64,000 bases of DNA. Source: JAJXUB01 sp047974805. Its GTDB lineage: Bacteria > Actinomycetota > Actinomycetes > Actinomycetales > Dermatophilaceae. Below the pieces are notes generated by a model, which did not search any database, was not told where the DNA came from, and saw only the letters and a program-made list of their open reading frames with translations. Position 1 is the first letter of the stretch. Every line of letters begins with the position of its first letter. The stretch spans positions 1-64,000 of the forward strand of contig JBKECS010000017.1 in the NCBI GenBank assembly GCA_047974805.1, in the 5' to 3' direction. Below are positions 23,992-34,057 of this stretch, piece by piece. A program made the position numbers and the translations under genes.

Positions 23992-25827
23992 GTGCTCCGC
24001 ACCCATGAGGCCGGCACCTTGCGTGTCGGCGACGCCGGCCAGACTGCGACGCTCACCGGTTGGGTGGCCACCCGGCGCGATCACGGTGGGGTGGCCTTCA
24101 TCGACCTTCGGGACGCCTCCGGGGTGGTCCAGGTCGTCGCCCGTGACGAGGTGCTCACCGGAGCTGCCCACGACCTGCGCAACGAGTACTGCGTCGCAGT
24201 CACCGGAACGGTGGTCCGACGCGGTGAAGGCAACGTCAACGCGGAGCTGCCCACCGGCGAGATCGAGGTCGTCGCCGAGACGATCGAGGTGCTCAGTCCG
24301 AGCGCGCCGTTGCCCTTCCAACTCGACAGCTATGTCACCGTCGGGGAAGAGGCCCGGCTGAAGTATCGCTACCTCGACTTGCGTCGACCGGGCGCCCACA
24401 ACGCGGGCCACGCGATCCGGCTGCGCAGCCAGGTCAACGCCGCAGCCCGCAAGGTTCTCGGCGAACGCCACTTCGTCGAGATCGACACCCCGACGCTGAC
24501 CCGCTCGACCCCGGAAGGCGCCCGGGACTTCCTCGTGCCGGCCCGGCTCGCGCCCGGATCCTGGTATGCGCTTCCGCAAAGCCCGCAGCTGTTCAAGCAA
24601 CTGCTCATGGTGGCCGGGATGGAGCGGTATTACCAGATCGCGCGCTGCTATCGGGACGAGGACTTCCGCGCGGACCGGCAGCCGGAGTTCACCCAGCTCG
24701 ACATCGAGATGTCGTTTGTCACCGAGGACGACATCATCGACCTGACCGAGGCCTTGTTGACCGAAGTCTGGCGAATCGTCGGGGTCGAGTTGAGCACCCC
24801 CTTCCCCCGGATGACGTATGCCGACGCCATGGCCCGGTTCGGCACGGACAAGCCGGACCTGCGCTTCGCGCTGGAACTGGTGGACTGTACGGCGTTCTTC
24901 GCCGACACGCCCTTCCGTGTCTTCCAGGCTGACTATGTTGGCGCCGTCGTCATGCCCGGTGGGGCCGGCCAACCGCGTCGCCAATTGGACGCTTGGCAGG
25001 AATTCGCCAAGCAGCGCGGTGCCAAGGGTTTGGCCTACATCCTCGTGGGGGAGGACGGTGAACTCGGCGGTCCGGTGACCAAGAACCTCTCCGAGGACGA
25101 GCGTGCCGGCATCGTCGCCCATGTCGGCGCGGTGCCGGGCGACTGCGTGTTCTTCGCTGCCGGCCCGGTAAAGGCATCCCGGGCACTGCTCGGGGCCACC
25201 CGGGTGGAGATCGCCCGACGCGGTGACCTCATCGACAACGAGGCGCTGGCCTTTGTGTGGGTCAAGGACGCGCCGCTGTTCGAACCGGCCGCCGAGGCCG
25301 TCGCCGCCGGTGACGTCGCGGTCGGGGCCGGTTCCTGGACGGCGGTGCACCATGCGTTCACCTCGCCCACAGCGCAGTGGATAGACAGCTTCGAGACCGA
25401 CCCGGGCAACGCGCTCGCCTACGCCTACGACATCGTCCTGAACGGCAATGAACTCGGCGGTGGTTCCATACGTATTCACCGCCGCGACGTGCAAGAGCGC
25501 GTCTTTGCGGTCATGGGCCTGTCCGAGCAGGAGGCACAGGAAAAGTTCGGCTTCCTGCTCGACGCGTTCGCCTACGGGGCACCACCGCACGGCGGAATTG
25601 CCCTCGGCTGGGACCGGCTCGTCATGCTGCTCGGCGGCTACCAGAGCATCCGCGACGTCATTGCCTTCCCCAAGTCTGGTGGCGGCTACGACCCACTCAC
25701 CCAGGCCCCGGCACCGATCACTGCGACCCAACGCAAAGAGGCGGGCATCGATGCGGCGCCCGCTCCATCGTCCCCCGAGGCGCAAGGGCTCGAGGACGCC
25801 CCGCACGAGGACGCCCCGGCAGGCTGA
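23992..25827 (+). CDS. aspS: Aspartyl-tRNA synthetase
   Basis: 611 residues, GTG start with AAAGGA nine bases before it. N-terminal OB-fold anticodon domain (GWVATRRDHGGVAFIDLRD), class II motifs 2 (YQIARCYRDEDFRADRQPEFTQ in pieces) and 3 (GIALGWDRLVML), and the bacterial insertion (GAD) domain in between. It charges tRNA-Asp; bacterial enzymes of organisms lacking AsnRS are often non-discriminating, which cannot be decided here. The last ~35 residues are a Pro/Ala/Glu-rich extension. Confidence 0.97.
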   Translation: MLRTHEAGTLRVGDAGQTATLTGWVATRRDHGGVAFIDLRDASGVVQVVARDEVLTGAAHDLRNEYCVAVTGTVVRRGEGNVNAELPTGEIEVVAETIEVLSPSAPLPFQLDSYVTVGEEARLKYRYLDLRRPGAHNAGHAIRLRSQVNAAARKVLGERHFVEIDTPTLTRSTPEGARDFLVPARLAPGSWYALPQSPQLFKQLLMVAGMERYYQIARCYRDEDFRADRQPEFTQLDIEMSFVTEDDIIDLTEALLTEVWRIVGVELSTPFPRMTYADAMARFGTDKPDLRFALELVDCTAFFADTPFRVFQADYVGAVVMPGGAGQPRRQLDAWQEFAKQRGAKGLAYILVGEDGELGGPVTKNLSEDERAGIVAHVGAVPGDCVFFAAGPVKASRALLGATRVEIARRGDLIDNEALAFVWVKDAPLFEPAAEAVAAGDVAVGAGSWTAVHHAFTSPTAQWIDSFETDPGNALAYAYDIVLNGNELGGGSIRIHRRDVQERVFAVMGLSEQEAQEKFGFLLDAFAYGAPPHGGIALGWDRLVMLLGGYQSIRDVIAFPKSGGGYDPLTQAPAPITATQRKEAGIDAAPAPSSPEAQGLEDAPHEDAPAG

Positions 25828-25849
25828 GACGCACCCACCCGCGGAGGTC

Positions 25850-25872
25850 GCGGCCTTCCTGCCCCGGGCCGC
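25850..25872. terminator. Small GC hairpin between convergent aspS and MMPL genes
   Basis: GCGGCC (25850-25855) and GGCCGC (25867-25872) form a 6-bp stem in the 53-bp gap between the two stop codons. It could terminate transcription from both sides, but it is short and lacks T-runs. Confidence 0.35.
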
Positions 25873-25880
25873 TGCGGCCA

Positions 25881-28097
25881 CTACTCGGTGATTCCGAAGC
25901 GGGCGTGCAGCCGCGCCATCCACCGTGGCGCCCACCAGTTCACCTGACCGAGCACCGTCATGGTGGCCGGGACGAGCAGCATCCGGACCAGCGAGGCGTC
26001 AAGGACGATGGCCAGGACCAGGGCCACCCCGGTTTCCTTGATGATCAGCACCTTTGCGGTGACGATGCCGGCAAACACGATGACCATGAGCGCGGCCGCA
26101 CTGGTGATGATCCTTCCTGATCGTTGCAGGCCGACGGCGACCGCATCGTTGGTGTTCCTGCCCTGTTCGTGCAACTCCACGACCCGGGAGAGCAGGAAGA
26201 CCTCATAGTCCATGGAGAGGCCGAAACCGAACGCGAGCACCATGATGGGGATGATCTGCTCGACCGCGCCCACGGAGGTGAACTGCAGCAGGTCCTGCAG
26301 GTGCCCGTCTTGAAAGACCCATACGAGGGCGCCGAGGCTGGCGCCGACAGAGACGACGTTCATCACTAGGGCTTTGACGGGAATGACCACCGACCCGGTC
26401 AGCAGGAAGAGCAGGACGAACGTCGCCATGATGACCACGAGAACGGCCCACGGGGCGCTGCGGACGATGGAGTCCTGGAAGTCGGTCATGCTGGACGCCT
26501 GACCCGAGATGTAGGCGGGGAACGGGGGCGCCTGATCACCCCGCAGCGATGCGGTTAAGGCACGGGAGGCCTCACCGAGACCCCCATCGCAGGTGCGTAT
26601 GCCGACCACGATGAGATCGCCGTGCAGCACAGGGGCGGCCACCCCGCACACCCCGGGCATCATGGCTAATGTGCTGCTCGCCCACGAGGACACCTGGTCG
26701 TTCGCTACGCCCGGCTTGGTGACGACGTAGATGTCCGGGTTGGCCAGTTGTGGATAGTCGGTGCGGAGTTCTTCGACGAGCGTGCGTTGTGGCGCTCCCA
26801 CCGGGAGAAGGTCCGCGCTGGACGAGGTCAACGTCATCGACAGGGCAGGCAGGGAAAGCGCGACCAACACCGCGGTGACCAGGCCGATGACCACCCAGGG
26901 CGTCCGCTGGACCCGGTGAGCCAACCGGAAGAAGACCCCGTGCTCCGGGGCGATCTCGGTGCCACGGCGCAGCAGCCACCGCGCGCCGACTCGGCACAAC
27001 GCCGGAACAAGCGTCAGCGCCGCGACCATGGCGACCAGCACCACCGAGACTCCGGCCGCGCCGATGGCGCGCAAGATGTCGGCCTCGAAGAGCAGCAGCC
27101 CGGTCAGGGCGATCGCCACGGTCAAACCGGAGAACATCACCGTGCGGCCGGCCCGGTGCATGGTGGCTCCGGCCGCGGCGATGGTCTCCTCAGCAGTGAT
27201 CGCCGACACCGGCCGCCCGTGCGCGATCGCCCGCAACTCTTCTCGATACCGGCTGACGATGAGCAGGCCGTAGTCGATGGACAGGCCGAGACCGAGCACG
27301 CTGACGATGTTGACGACCGTCGCATCCAGCTCGATGGCATAGGAGAAGCCCAGCAGCGTGGCCAACGCTCCGGCGATGCTCGCTATCGCCCCGGCCAGCG
27401 GCATACCGGCGGCGATGAATCCACCAAAAACGACGATCATGGCGAGGAAGGTGACCGGCAATGCCAGGCCCTCACCGACTTTGAGGTCCTCCTGGATCTG
27501 TAGGACGACCGCATCTACGAGCTGGGTGATCCCGCCGCGCAGGTCCGAGGTCCCGCCTGTCGCCGACCTCAACGTGTCCAAGGCGGCATCCACTGCGGGC
27601 AATTGCTCGGTGAGCACGTCGGCGGTGGTGGCGTCGTCGAACGTCACGTCGACGGCATACCCTCCGCTGTTCGTTGACCCTGAGGCGAGCAGGGCACGCG
27701 CCGCCTGTCCGTCGATCCCGCCAGGGACGGTCCACGGCGTGGCCACCGTGTCGACGTGCGGCACCGCCAACATCGCTTGGACGGCGCTCGCCGCTGCCTG
27801 CGCCGACCCGGGTCCGGTGACGTCCGCCCCGGTGACGACCATGGTGTAGCGCGGCCCGGTGCCGGCGCCGGAGGACGCCGCGGACAGGGCGTCGAAACCT
27901 TCCTGGGACATGCCTGGGACTGTGATGGCGCCACTGTGCAAGCGGGGAAAGAGCCCCTCACCGACGACGCCCCCGGCCAGCATGAACCCGCCGATCGTCA
28001 GGACCACCCAGGTCACCACTACCCGCCCGGGGCGCCGGGCGAGGTACTCGCCGAAACGGTGGAGCCAGGTCCGCTCGTCCTCGCGCGTCGATGCCAC
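25881..28097 (-). CDS. MMPL-family RND transporter
   Basis: 738 residues, GTG start at 28097. Two repeated halves, each with a transmembrane helix, a large extracytoplasmic loop and a five-to-six helix bundle, as in actinobacterial MMPL proteins. The characteristic GLGLSIDYGLLIVSRYREE and FGFGLSMDYEVFLLSRVVE motifs (proton-relay Asp-Tyr pairs) occur in both halves. Such proteins export lipids, siderophores or drugs with the proton gradient. No neighbouring lipid-synthesis gene or regulator is visible, so the cargo is unknown. Its start codon lies only 17 bases from the divergent rarA start. Confidence 0.92.
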   Translation of the reverse strand: MASTREDERTWLHRFGEYLARRPGRVVVTWVVLTIGGFMLAGGVVGEGLFPRLHSGAITVPGMSQEGFDALSAASSGAGTGPRYTMVVTGADVTGPGSAQAAASAVQAMLAVPHVDTVATPWTVPGGIDGQAARALLASGSTNSGGYAVDVTFDDATTADVLTEQLPAVDAALDTLRSATGGTSDLRGGITQLVDAVVLQIQEDLKVGEGLALPVTFLAMIVVFGGFIAAGMPLAGAIASIAGALATLLGFSYAIELDATVVNIVSVLGLGLSIDYGLLIVSRYREELRAIAHGRPVSAITAEETIAAAGATMHRAGRTVMFSGLTVAIALTGLLLFEADILRAIGAAGVSVVLVAMVAALTLVPALCRVGARWLLRRGTEIAPEHGVFFRLAHRVQRTPWVVIGLVTAVLVALSLPALSMTLTSSSADLLPVGAPQRTLVEELRTDYPQLANPDIYVVTKPGVANDQVSSWASSTLAMMPGVCGVAAPVLHGDLIVVGIRTCDGGLGEASRALTASLRGDQAPPFPAYISGQASSMTDFQDSIVRSAPWAVLVVIMATFVLLFLLTGSVVIPVKALVMNVVSVGASLGALVWVFQDGHLQDLLQFTSVGAVEQIIPIMVLAFGFGLSMDYEVFLLSRVVELHEQGRNTNDAVAVGLQRSGRIITSAAALMVIVFAGIVTAKVLIIKETGVALVLAIVLDASLVRMLLVPATMTVLGQVNWWAPRWMARLHARFGITE

Positions 28098-28102
28098 GGG
28101 CG

Positions 28103-28108
28103 TAGCCT
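28103..28108 (+). promoter_or_regulatory. -10 box for leaderless rarA transcript
   Basis: TAGCCT ends six bases before the rarA GTG, inside the 17-bp gap to the divergent MMPL start. There is no room for a leader or Shine-Dalgarno, so a leaderless message is the natural reading. Any -35 would lie within the MMPL coding region. Confidence 0.55.
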
Positions 28109-28114
28109 CTCACT

Positions 28115-29512
28115 GTGTCCGAACCTTCCCAAACCGATCTGTTCGAGGCGTCCGTGAACGCCGGGCCGCAGGTCGGCTCGTCGGGGTCGGGCGACCTCCT
28201 TGCCCCCCTGGCGGTCCGGATGCGTCCGCGCAGCGTGGAGGAGGTGCGCGGACAGCAGGACATTCTCCGGCCGGGTAGCCCGTTGCGCCGGCTCATTGAG
28301 GGCAGTGGCGGCTCGGCCGGCCCCATGTCGGCGATCATTTGGGGCCCCCCGGGGACGGGCAAGACGACCTTGGCTCACCTGGTCGCCACCGCGGCGGATC
28401 GTGAATTCGTTGAACTGTCAGCGGTGACCGCCGGGGTCAAGGACGTCCGCACGGTCATGCAGGCGGCCGAGCGGACCCGGTCGCTCTACGGCCGGGCCAC
28501 CGTGCTGTTCCTCGATGAAATCCACCGGTTCACCAAGGCCCAACAGGACGCCCTGCTGCCGGGCGTGGAGAACCGGCAGGTCATCCTCGTCGCAGCGACG
28601 ACGGAGAACCCGTCGTTCTCCATCATCGCCCCGCTGCTGTCCCGCTCCATGCTGATCACCCTGCAGCCACTGGACGACCGGGATCTGCGCGACCTGATCG
28701 CATCTGCGCTGGCCGATGACCGGGGGCTGGCCGGGCGGTTCACCCTCGCCGAGGCCGCGCTCGATCATCTCGCCCGGATGGCCGGTGGAGATGCTCGACG
28801 GGCGCTGACCGCGCTGGAGGCGGCCGCCGGTGTCGCTGAGGATGCGGTCAGGCTCGGCCAGGACTCGAGCGGTCCGTTGGAGATTTCCCTGGCCAACGCC
28901 GAACAGGCGGTCGCCGCAGCCTCGGTGCGCTACGACCGGGCCGGCGACCAGCACTACGACGTGGCCAGTGCGCTGATCAAGTCGATGCGCGGGTCTGATG
29001 TGGACGCCGCGCTGCACTACCTCGCCCGCATGTTGGAGGCGGGGGAGGACCCGCGCTTCATCGCTCGCCGGATCGTCATCGCCGCCTCGGAAGACGTCGG
29101 TATGGCCGATCCGAGCGCGCTGCAGACCGCCGTCGCGGCCATGCACGCGGTCGCGCAGATCGGGATGCCCGAGGCACGGATCATCCTCGCCCAGGCGGTC
29201 GTGCACAATGCCCTAGCGCCGAAGTCCAACGCGGCATACGAGGGCATCAACGCCGCTACCGCCGACCTGCGCGCCGGACACAGCGGGCCGGTTCCGGCCC
29301 ACCTGCGTGGCAGCGGGTATGCCGGTGCGCAGCGGATCGGCTCGGGCACCGGCTACGTCTACGCCCATGACGAGCCGGACGGGGTCGCTGCTCAGCAGTA
29401 CCTGCCCGACGCCCTTCACGGCCGAACCGACTACTACCGCCCGACCGACCGAGGATTCGAGGCCCGACTGGCCGACCGGTGGGCATGGCTGAGGCAGCGG
29501 CTGCGCGGATAG
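28115..29512 (+). CDS. rarA: Replication-associated recombination protein A (RarA/MgsA)
   Basis: 465 residues, GTG start. AAA+ clamp-loader-like ATPase: Walker A WGPPGTGKTT, Walker B LFLDEIHRFTKAQQD, sensor 1 ATTENPSF, and the C-terminal tetramerisation region (SAAYEGINAA-type motif, here KSNAAYEGINAA). It acts at stalled replication forks. The usual neighbour is alaS, as here. Short N-terminal extension (SEPSQTDLFEA) resembles a beta-clamp-binding QxxLF peptide (QTDLF), a known feature of the family. Confidence 0.95.
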   Translation: MSEPSQTDLFEASVNAGPQVGSSGSGDLLAPLAVRMRPRSVEEVRGQQDILRPGSPLRRLIEGSGGSAGPMSAIIWGPPGTGKTTLAHLVATAADREFVELSAVTAGVKDVRTVMQAAERTRSLYGRATVLFLDEIHRFTKAQQDALLPGVENRQVILVAATTENPSFSIIAPLLSRSMLITLQPLDDRDLRDLIASALADDRGLAGRFTLAEAALDHLARMAGGDARRALTALEAAAGVAEDAVRLGQDSSGPLEISLANAEQAVAAASVRYDRAGDQHYDVASALIKSMRGSDVDAALHYLARMLEAGEDPRFIARRIVIAASEDVGMADPSALQTAVAAMHAVAQIGMPEARIILAQAVVHNALAPKSNAAYEGINAATADLRAGHSGPVPAHLRGSGYAGAQRIGSGTGYVYAHDEPDGVAAQQYLPDALHGRTDYYRPTDRGFEARLADRWAWLRQRLRG

Positions 29513-29661
29513 GCCCTTCCCGGGCGGCCGGAGCTATCGAGGCGCGGGGCCTGGTCGGTGTCGGGAGGCCAACCAGGCAGCCCCGGCCGATAGCATGCTG
29601 GCAGCGCCCTGACACCGGGACGCGCCCGCCTGCCCCCGCTGGACAAGGACTGAGCACTCGC

Positions 29662-32349
29662 ATGGAAACCGCCGAGATTAGGCGCCGCTGGCTGGCCTTC
29701 TTCGAAAGCCGTGGACACACCCAGGTCCCCAGCGCTCCGCTGGTCTACGACGACCCGAACCTCTTGTTCGTCAACGCCGGGATGGTCCCGTTCAAGCCGT
29801 TCTTCCTCGGGCAGGAAACGCCGCCGTATGCGCGGGCGACCAGCGTACAAAAGTGCGTACGCACGCAGGACATCGAGGAGGTGGGCAAGACCTCCCGGCA
29901 CGGCACGTTCTTTCAGATGAACGGCAACTTCTCCTTCGGGGACTACTTCAAGGACGGCGCCATCTCCTTGGCCTGGGAACTGCTCACCACCAGCCAGGAC
30001 GCTGGCGGCTACGGCATCGACGGCGACAAGCTGTGGGTGACTGTGTATGAGGATGACGACGAGGCCGTCGAACTGTGGGTGGCCCGCACCGGCATACCTC
30101 GCCAGCGGATCGTCCGTCGAGGCAAGGCAGACAACTACTGGTCCATGGGCGTTGCCGGACCAGGTGGGCCATGCAGCGAGATCTACGTCGATCGTGGGCC
30201 CGAGTACGGCCCCGACGGGGGGCCGGCGGTCGACGAGGACCGCTATATGGAGATCTGGAACCTGGTCTTCATGCAGGAGGAACTGTCGGCGGTCCGTTCC
30301 AAGGTCGATTTCGACATCTCCGGCCCGCTGCCGAAGAAGAACATCGACACCGGGATGGGGCTGGAGCGGATTGCCAGCATCCTCCAAGGCGTGGACAACA
30401 TGTACGAGATCGACGAGGTCTACCCGGTGCTGGCCCGCGCGGCCGAGCTCACCGGCAAGACCTACGGGAGCGGGTCCGGGCGAGACGCGGCGCACTCCTC
30501 AGCCGACGATGTCCGGCTGCGGGTGGTCGCGGACCACGTCCGGTCCTCACTCATGCTCATCGGTGACGGGGTCACCCCGGGCAACGAGGGACGCGGCTAT
30601 GTCCTGCGCCGGATGCTGCGCCGTTCGGTGCGCTCGATGCGGCTGCTCGGCTTCACCGATCCGTGCCTGCCGCTGTTGCTGCCGGTCTCCATGGAGCGGA
30701 TGAGCGCCTCGTACCCCACCCTGCGCACCGATTTCGGCCGGATCAGCGAGGTCGCGTATGCCGAAGAGGAGGCCTTCGCGCGGACGCTGGCGTCGGGCAC
30801 CACGATCTTGGACACCGCCGTGACCAGGACCAAGTCCTCAGGGGGCAGCCAACTCTCCGGCGCCGACGCATTCGCCCTGCACGACACCTACGGTTTCCCG
30901 ATCGATCTCACCCTGGAAATGGCCGCCGAGCAGGGGCTTTCCGTGGACAGGGAAGGCTTCACCCGGTTGATGGCCGAGCAGCGTCAACGCGCCAAGGACG
31001 ATGCCCGAGCCAAGAAGTCCGGACATGTCGACACCAGCGTGTACCGGGGGCTGGCGGACGGCCTGGGGCACGCCGTGGAGTTCACTGGCTATTCCGGGGT
31101 GACGGCTGAGGCCCAGGTGAGAGGCATCCTGCGGGACGGGTCTCCAGTGACCACAGCCGGTGCCGGCGAGACGGTGGAGATCGTCTTGGACCGCACCCCG
31201 TTCTATGCCGAAGGCGGCGGTCAGCTCGCCGACGGTGGCGTCTTGCGGCTCAGCGACGGCTCCCTGATCGAGGTCGACGATGTGCAACAGCCGATCAGCG
31301 GCCTGATGGTCCACCGCGCGCGGGTGCTCGGTGGCGAGGTTGGGCTGGGCGCGGCCGTGCACGCCGAGGTCGACGTCGCGCGGCGCCGGTCGATCTCGCG
31401 GGCGCACACGGCGACGCACATGGTGCACAAGGCCATCCGGGAGGCGCTCGGCGAAACGGCGACTCAGGCCGGTTCGGAGAACAGCCCCGGACGGTTCCGA
31501 TTCGACTTCAACGCCACGTCCGCGGTGCCGGTTTCGGTGCTACGCGACGTCGAAGCAAAGGTCAACGAGGTCCTGCTGGAGGACCTGCAGGTCCACGCCG
31601 ACATCATGTCTCAGGCCGACGCGGTCGCCTCCGGGGCCATGGCCCTGTTCGGTGAGAAGTACGGCGACCGTGTCCGGGTCGTTTCCGTCGGCGATTGGGC
31701 GAGGGAATTGTGCGGCGGAACCCATGCCGAGCACACCAGCCAGCTCGGCCTGGTGACGTTGCTGGGCGAGTCGTCCATCGGCGCGGGGGTCCGCCGGGTG
31801 GAGGCCCTCGTCGGCACGGACGCCTACACCTTCCTGGCAAAGGAACGAGCCATCGTCGGTCAACTCACCGAACTGATGAAGGGCCGGCCGGAGGAGCTAC
31901 CCGAGCGTGTGTCCGCGCTGGTGACCAAGCTCAAGGACGCCGAACGGGACCTGGACAAGCTGCGCCAGGCGCAGGTGCTGGCCGCGACCGGCGCACTGGT
32001 GGAGACCGCGCGTGACTTCGGTGGGGTCACCTTGATCACCCACGACGCCGGTCAGGCCAGCGCCGACGATGTCCGCACTTTGGTCCTCGACCTGCGCTCC
32101 AGGCTCGGTGACGACAAGGCGACGGTGGTAGCCGTGGCAGGAGTTTCCGGAGAGCGTCCCGTCATCGTCGTGGCGACCAACCACGGTGCCCGAGAACTCG
32201 GCTTCAAGGCGGGCGAACTCGTCCGGGCCGCAGCTGGAGTCCTCGGCGGCGGAGGTGGCGGCAAAGACGATCTTGCTCAGGGTGGCGGCGCGAACCCCGG
32301 CGCGGTAGGCGAGGCGTTGGGGGCCGTGGAACAGCGGGTACGCCGCTGA
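29662..32349 (+). CDS. alaS: Alanyl-tRNA synthetase
   Basis: 895 residues, ATG 29662 with AAGGA 12 bases before it; a -10-like TAGCAT lies at 29591-29596. Aminoacylation domain (LFVNAGMVPFKPFFLG; HGTFFQMNGNFSFGDYFK), editing domain with the zinc-type pattern HTATHMVH and CGGTHAEHTSQLG, and a C-terminal domain ending in the Gly-rich GGGGGGKDDLAQGGG signature. Length is normal. First gene of the alaS-ruvX-mltG-aro run. Note rpsD, often between rarA and alaS in actinobacteria, is not here. Confidence 0.97.
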   Translation: METAEIRRRWLAFFESRGHTQVPSAPLVYDDPNLLFVNAGMVPFKPFFLGQETPPYARATSVQKCVRTQDIEEVGKTSRHGTFFQMNGNFSFGDYFKDGAISLAWELLTTSQDAGGYGIDGDKLWVTVYEDDDEAVELWVARTGIPRQRIVRRGKADNYWSMGVAGPGGPCSEIYVDRGPEYGPDGGPAVDEDRYMEIWNLVFMQEELSAVRSKVDFDISGPLPKKNIDTGMGLERIASILQGVDNMYEIDEVYPVLARAAELTGKTYGSGSGRDAAHSSADDVRLRVVADHVRSSLMLIGDGVTPGNEGRGYVLRRMLRRSVRSMRLLGFTDPCLPLLLPVSMERMSASYPTLRTDFGRISEVAYAEEEAFARTLASGTTILDTAVTRTKSSGGSQLSGADAFALHDTYGFPIDLTLEMAAEQGLSVDREGFTRLMAEQRQRAKDDARAKKSGHVDTSVYRGLADGLGHAVEFTGYSGVTAEAQVRGILRDGSPVTTAGAGETVEIVLDRTPFYAEGGGQLADGGVLRLSDGSLIEVDDVQQPISGLMVHRARVLGGEVGLGAAVHAEVDVARRRSISRAHTATHMVHKAIREALGETATQAGSENSPGRFRFDFNATSAVPVSVLRDVEAKVNEVLLEDLQVHADIMSQADAVASGAMALFGEKYGDRVRVVSVGDWARELCGGTHAEHTSQLGLVTLLGESSIGAGVRRVEALVGTDAYTFLAKERAIVGQLTELMKGRPEELPERVSALVTKLKDAERDLDKLRQAQVLAATGALVETARDFGGVTLITHDAGQASADDVRTLVLDLRSRLGDDKATVVAVAGVSGERPVIVVATNHGARELGFKAGELVRAAAGVLGGGGGGKDDLAQGGGANPGAVGEALGAVEQRVRR

Positions 32350-32366
32350 GCGGATCGCAGCGCAGC

Positions 32367-32897
32367 ATGCGGCCCGGACGCCGGTTGGGTATCGACGTCG
32401 GGACGGTTCGGGTCGGGGTCGCTGTCTCCGATCCGGACGGGCTGCTCGCCACGCCGGTGGCCACCTTGTTGCGTCATCCCGAAGATCACCTACCCGACAA
32501 CGGTGACGACGAATCCACCCGTCACCTCGATGACCTGGCTCAACTGGTCGTCCAGGAGGGAATTGTCGAGGTGGTCGTCGGGCTGCCACGACACCTCGAT
32601 GGCACCGAAGGAGCCTCGGCTCACATGGCGCGCCAGTATGCTGCGGCAATTGCGGAGCGTGTTGTCCCGGTGCCAGTCCGGCTCGTCGATGAGCGACTGT
32701 CCACGGTCGATGCGCACCGTGCACTCCGTGGCAGCGGACTGTCGTCTCGGCGGCAACGCGCGGTGGTCGACCAAACGGCCGCCGTGATGATCCTCCAGGC
32801 AGCGCTCGACGCGGAGCGGACCACCGGGCGCCCCCCTGGCGTCCCGGCGACTGGCGAGCGGCGCAAGCCGAGGACGAAGGGCACACCGCGTGAGTGA
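32367..32897 (+). CDS. ruvX: Putative pre-16S rRNA nuclease / Holliday-junction resolvase-like RuvX (YqgF)
   Basis: 176 residues. RNase H-like fold with the catalytic acids in GIDVGTVRVGVAVSD, the VVGLPRHLDG strand, DERLST, and DQTAAVMILQ. YqgF processes the 5' end of 16S rRNA and resolves-like activity was proposed. It starts 17 bases after alaS and overlaps mltG by eight bases. The C-terminal ~25 residues are a basic tail. Confidence 0.93.
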   Translation: MRPGRRLGIDVGTVRVGVAVSDPDGLLATPVATLLRHPEDHLPDNGDDESTRHLDDLAQLVVQEGIVEVVVGLPRHLDGTEGASAHMARQYAAAIAERVVPVPVRLVDERLSTVDAHRALRGSGLSSRRQRAVVDQTAAVMILQAALDAERTTGRPPGVPATGERRKPRTKGTPRE

Positions 32898-34053
32898 CCG
32901 CCGACTCGAAGAGGCGATCTTCGCTGACCAGCCGGGCCCGTTGACGATGGAGGCTGATCCGTATCCCCGCCAGCCGCATCGTCACCGACGGAAACGGACC
33001 TGGCGGCGGTGGCTGGCGCTGCTCCTCGCGATGTCCCTCGTCGCCGGTGGCGGCTTCCTCGCCGTTTCGGTCCTACGGCCGGTGTACAACCAGCTCACCG
33101 CGAGCAAGGACTACCCCGGGCCGGGATCAGGGCAGGTACAGGTGGTCGTCCGGCCCGGTGACTCCGGCAGGGCCATTGCCGCCACGCTGTTGGACGCAGG
33201 CGTAGTCAAGACAACGAGCGCCTTCGTCGATGCCGCCAAGGCGGACCCGTCCACGGCCAACGCCATCCAACCGGGGACCTACACGATGTCCCAGGAAATG
33301 TCGGCCTCAGATGCGCTGGCCGCCCTGGTGGACCCAGCCAACCGCGTGGCCGATGGGGTCACCATTCGTGAGGGTCTCTGGGCGCAGGAGATCTACCCGA
33401 TCCTGTCGAAGGCCACCGGCATCTCCGTCGCGGACTATGTCGCAGCCGCCAAAGACATCGAGGGGATCGGCCTCCCGGCGTCCGCCAAGGGCAACGTCGA
33501 GGGGTGGCTGTTTCCCTCAACCTACGAGTTCCCCGACGGGTCCGACGCGGTCGAACAACTGGCCATGATGGTCGCGCAGACCAAGAAGAACCTCATGGCG
33601 GCGGGGCTGGAGCAGAAGGACTGGCAGTCCACCCTCGTGTTGGCTTCCATCGTCGAAGCCGAGGCCAAACGGTCCGAGGACCGCGCCAAGGTGGCCCGAG
33701 TCGTCAACAATCGGCTCAGCAAGGCCGGACCACCGCCGTATGGATATCTCCAGCTGGACTCGACCGTGTCCTATGGCGTCAAGCACCGGGCCATCACCAC
33801 CACAGACGCCGAGCGAGCGAGCAAGAACGCCTGGAACACGTACCTACGTCCCGGCCTACCCGTCGGCCCCATCGACAATCCAGGACTCGAGTCGATCGTT
33901 GCCGCTGCCCATCCCACATCCGGTCCATGGCTCTATTTCGTCGCGGTCGACCCGGAGACCGGTGAGACCGAGTTCGCCACCACGGCGCAGGAGCACGCTG
34001 CATCGGTGGCCAAATTCCAGGCCTGGTGCAAGGCCCATCCCGGAAAGTGCTGA
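32890..34053 (+). CDS. mltG: Endolytic murein transglycosylase MltG
   Basis: 387 residues, GTG start inside the ruvX end. Cytoplasmic basic tail, one transmembrane helix (about 40-63), then a LysM-like segment and the YceG catalytic domain with the essential Glu in LASIVEAEAK and the WNTYLRPGLPVGPIDNPG block. It cleaves nascent glycan strands and limits their length. Conserved with ruvX and aroE in actinobacteria. Confidence 0.95.
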   Translation: MSDRRLEEAIFADQPGPLTMEADPYPRQPHRHRRKRTWRRWLALLLAMSLVAGGGFLAVSVLRPVYNQLTASKDYPGPGSGQVQVVVRPGDSGRAIAATLLDAGVVKTTSAFVDAAKADPSTANAIQPGTYTMSQEMSASDALAALVDPANRVADGVTIREGLWAQEIYPILSKATGISVADYVAAAKDIEGIGLPASAKGNVEGWLFPSTYEFPDGSDAVEQLAMMVAQTKKNLMAAGLEQKDWQSTLVLASIVEAEAKRSEDRAKVARVVNNRLSKAGPPPYGYLQLDSTVSYGVKHRAITTTDAERASKNAWNTYLRPGLPVGPIDNPGLESIVAAAHPTSGPWLYFVAVDPETGETEFATTAQEHAASVAKFQAWCKAHPGKC

Positions 34054-34057
34054 TCGC

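Noticed and set aside
23821..25935. 704-codon open frame antisense to aspS
   Set aside because: High-GC codon structure leaves long antisense frames; aspS on the plus strand is unmistakable.
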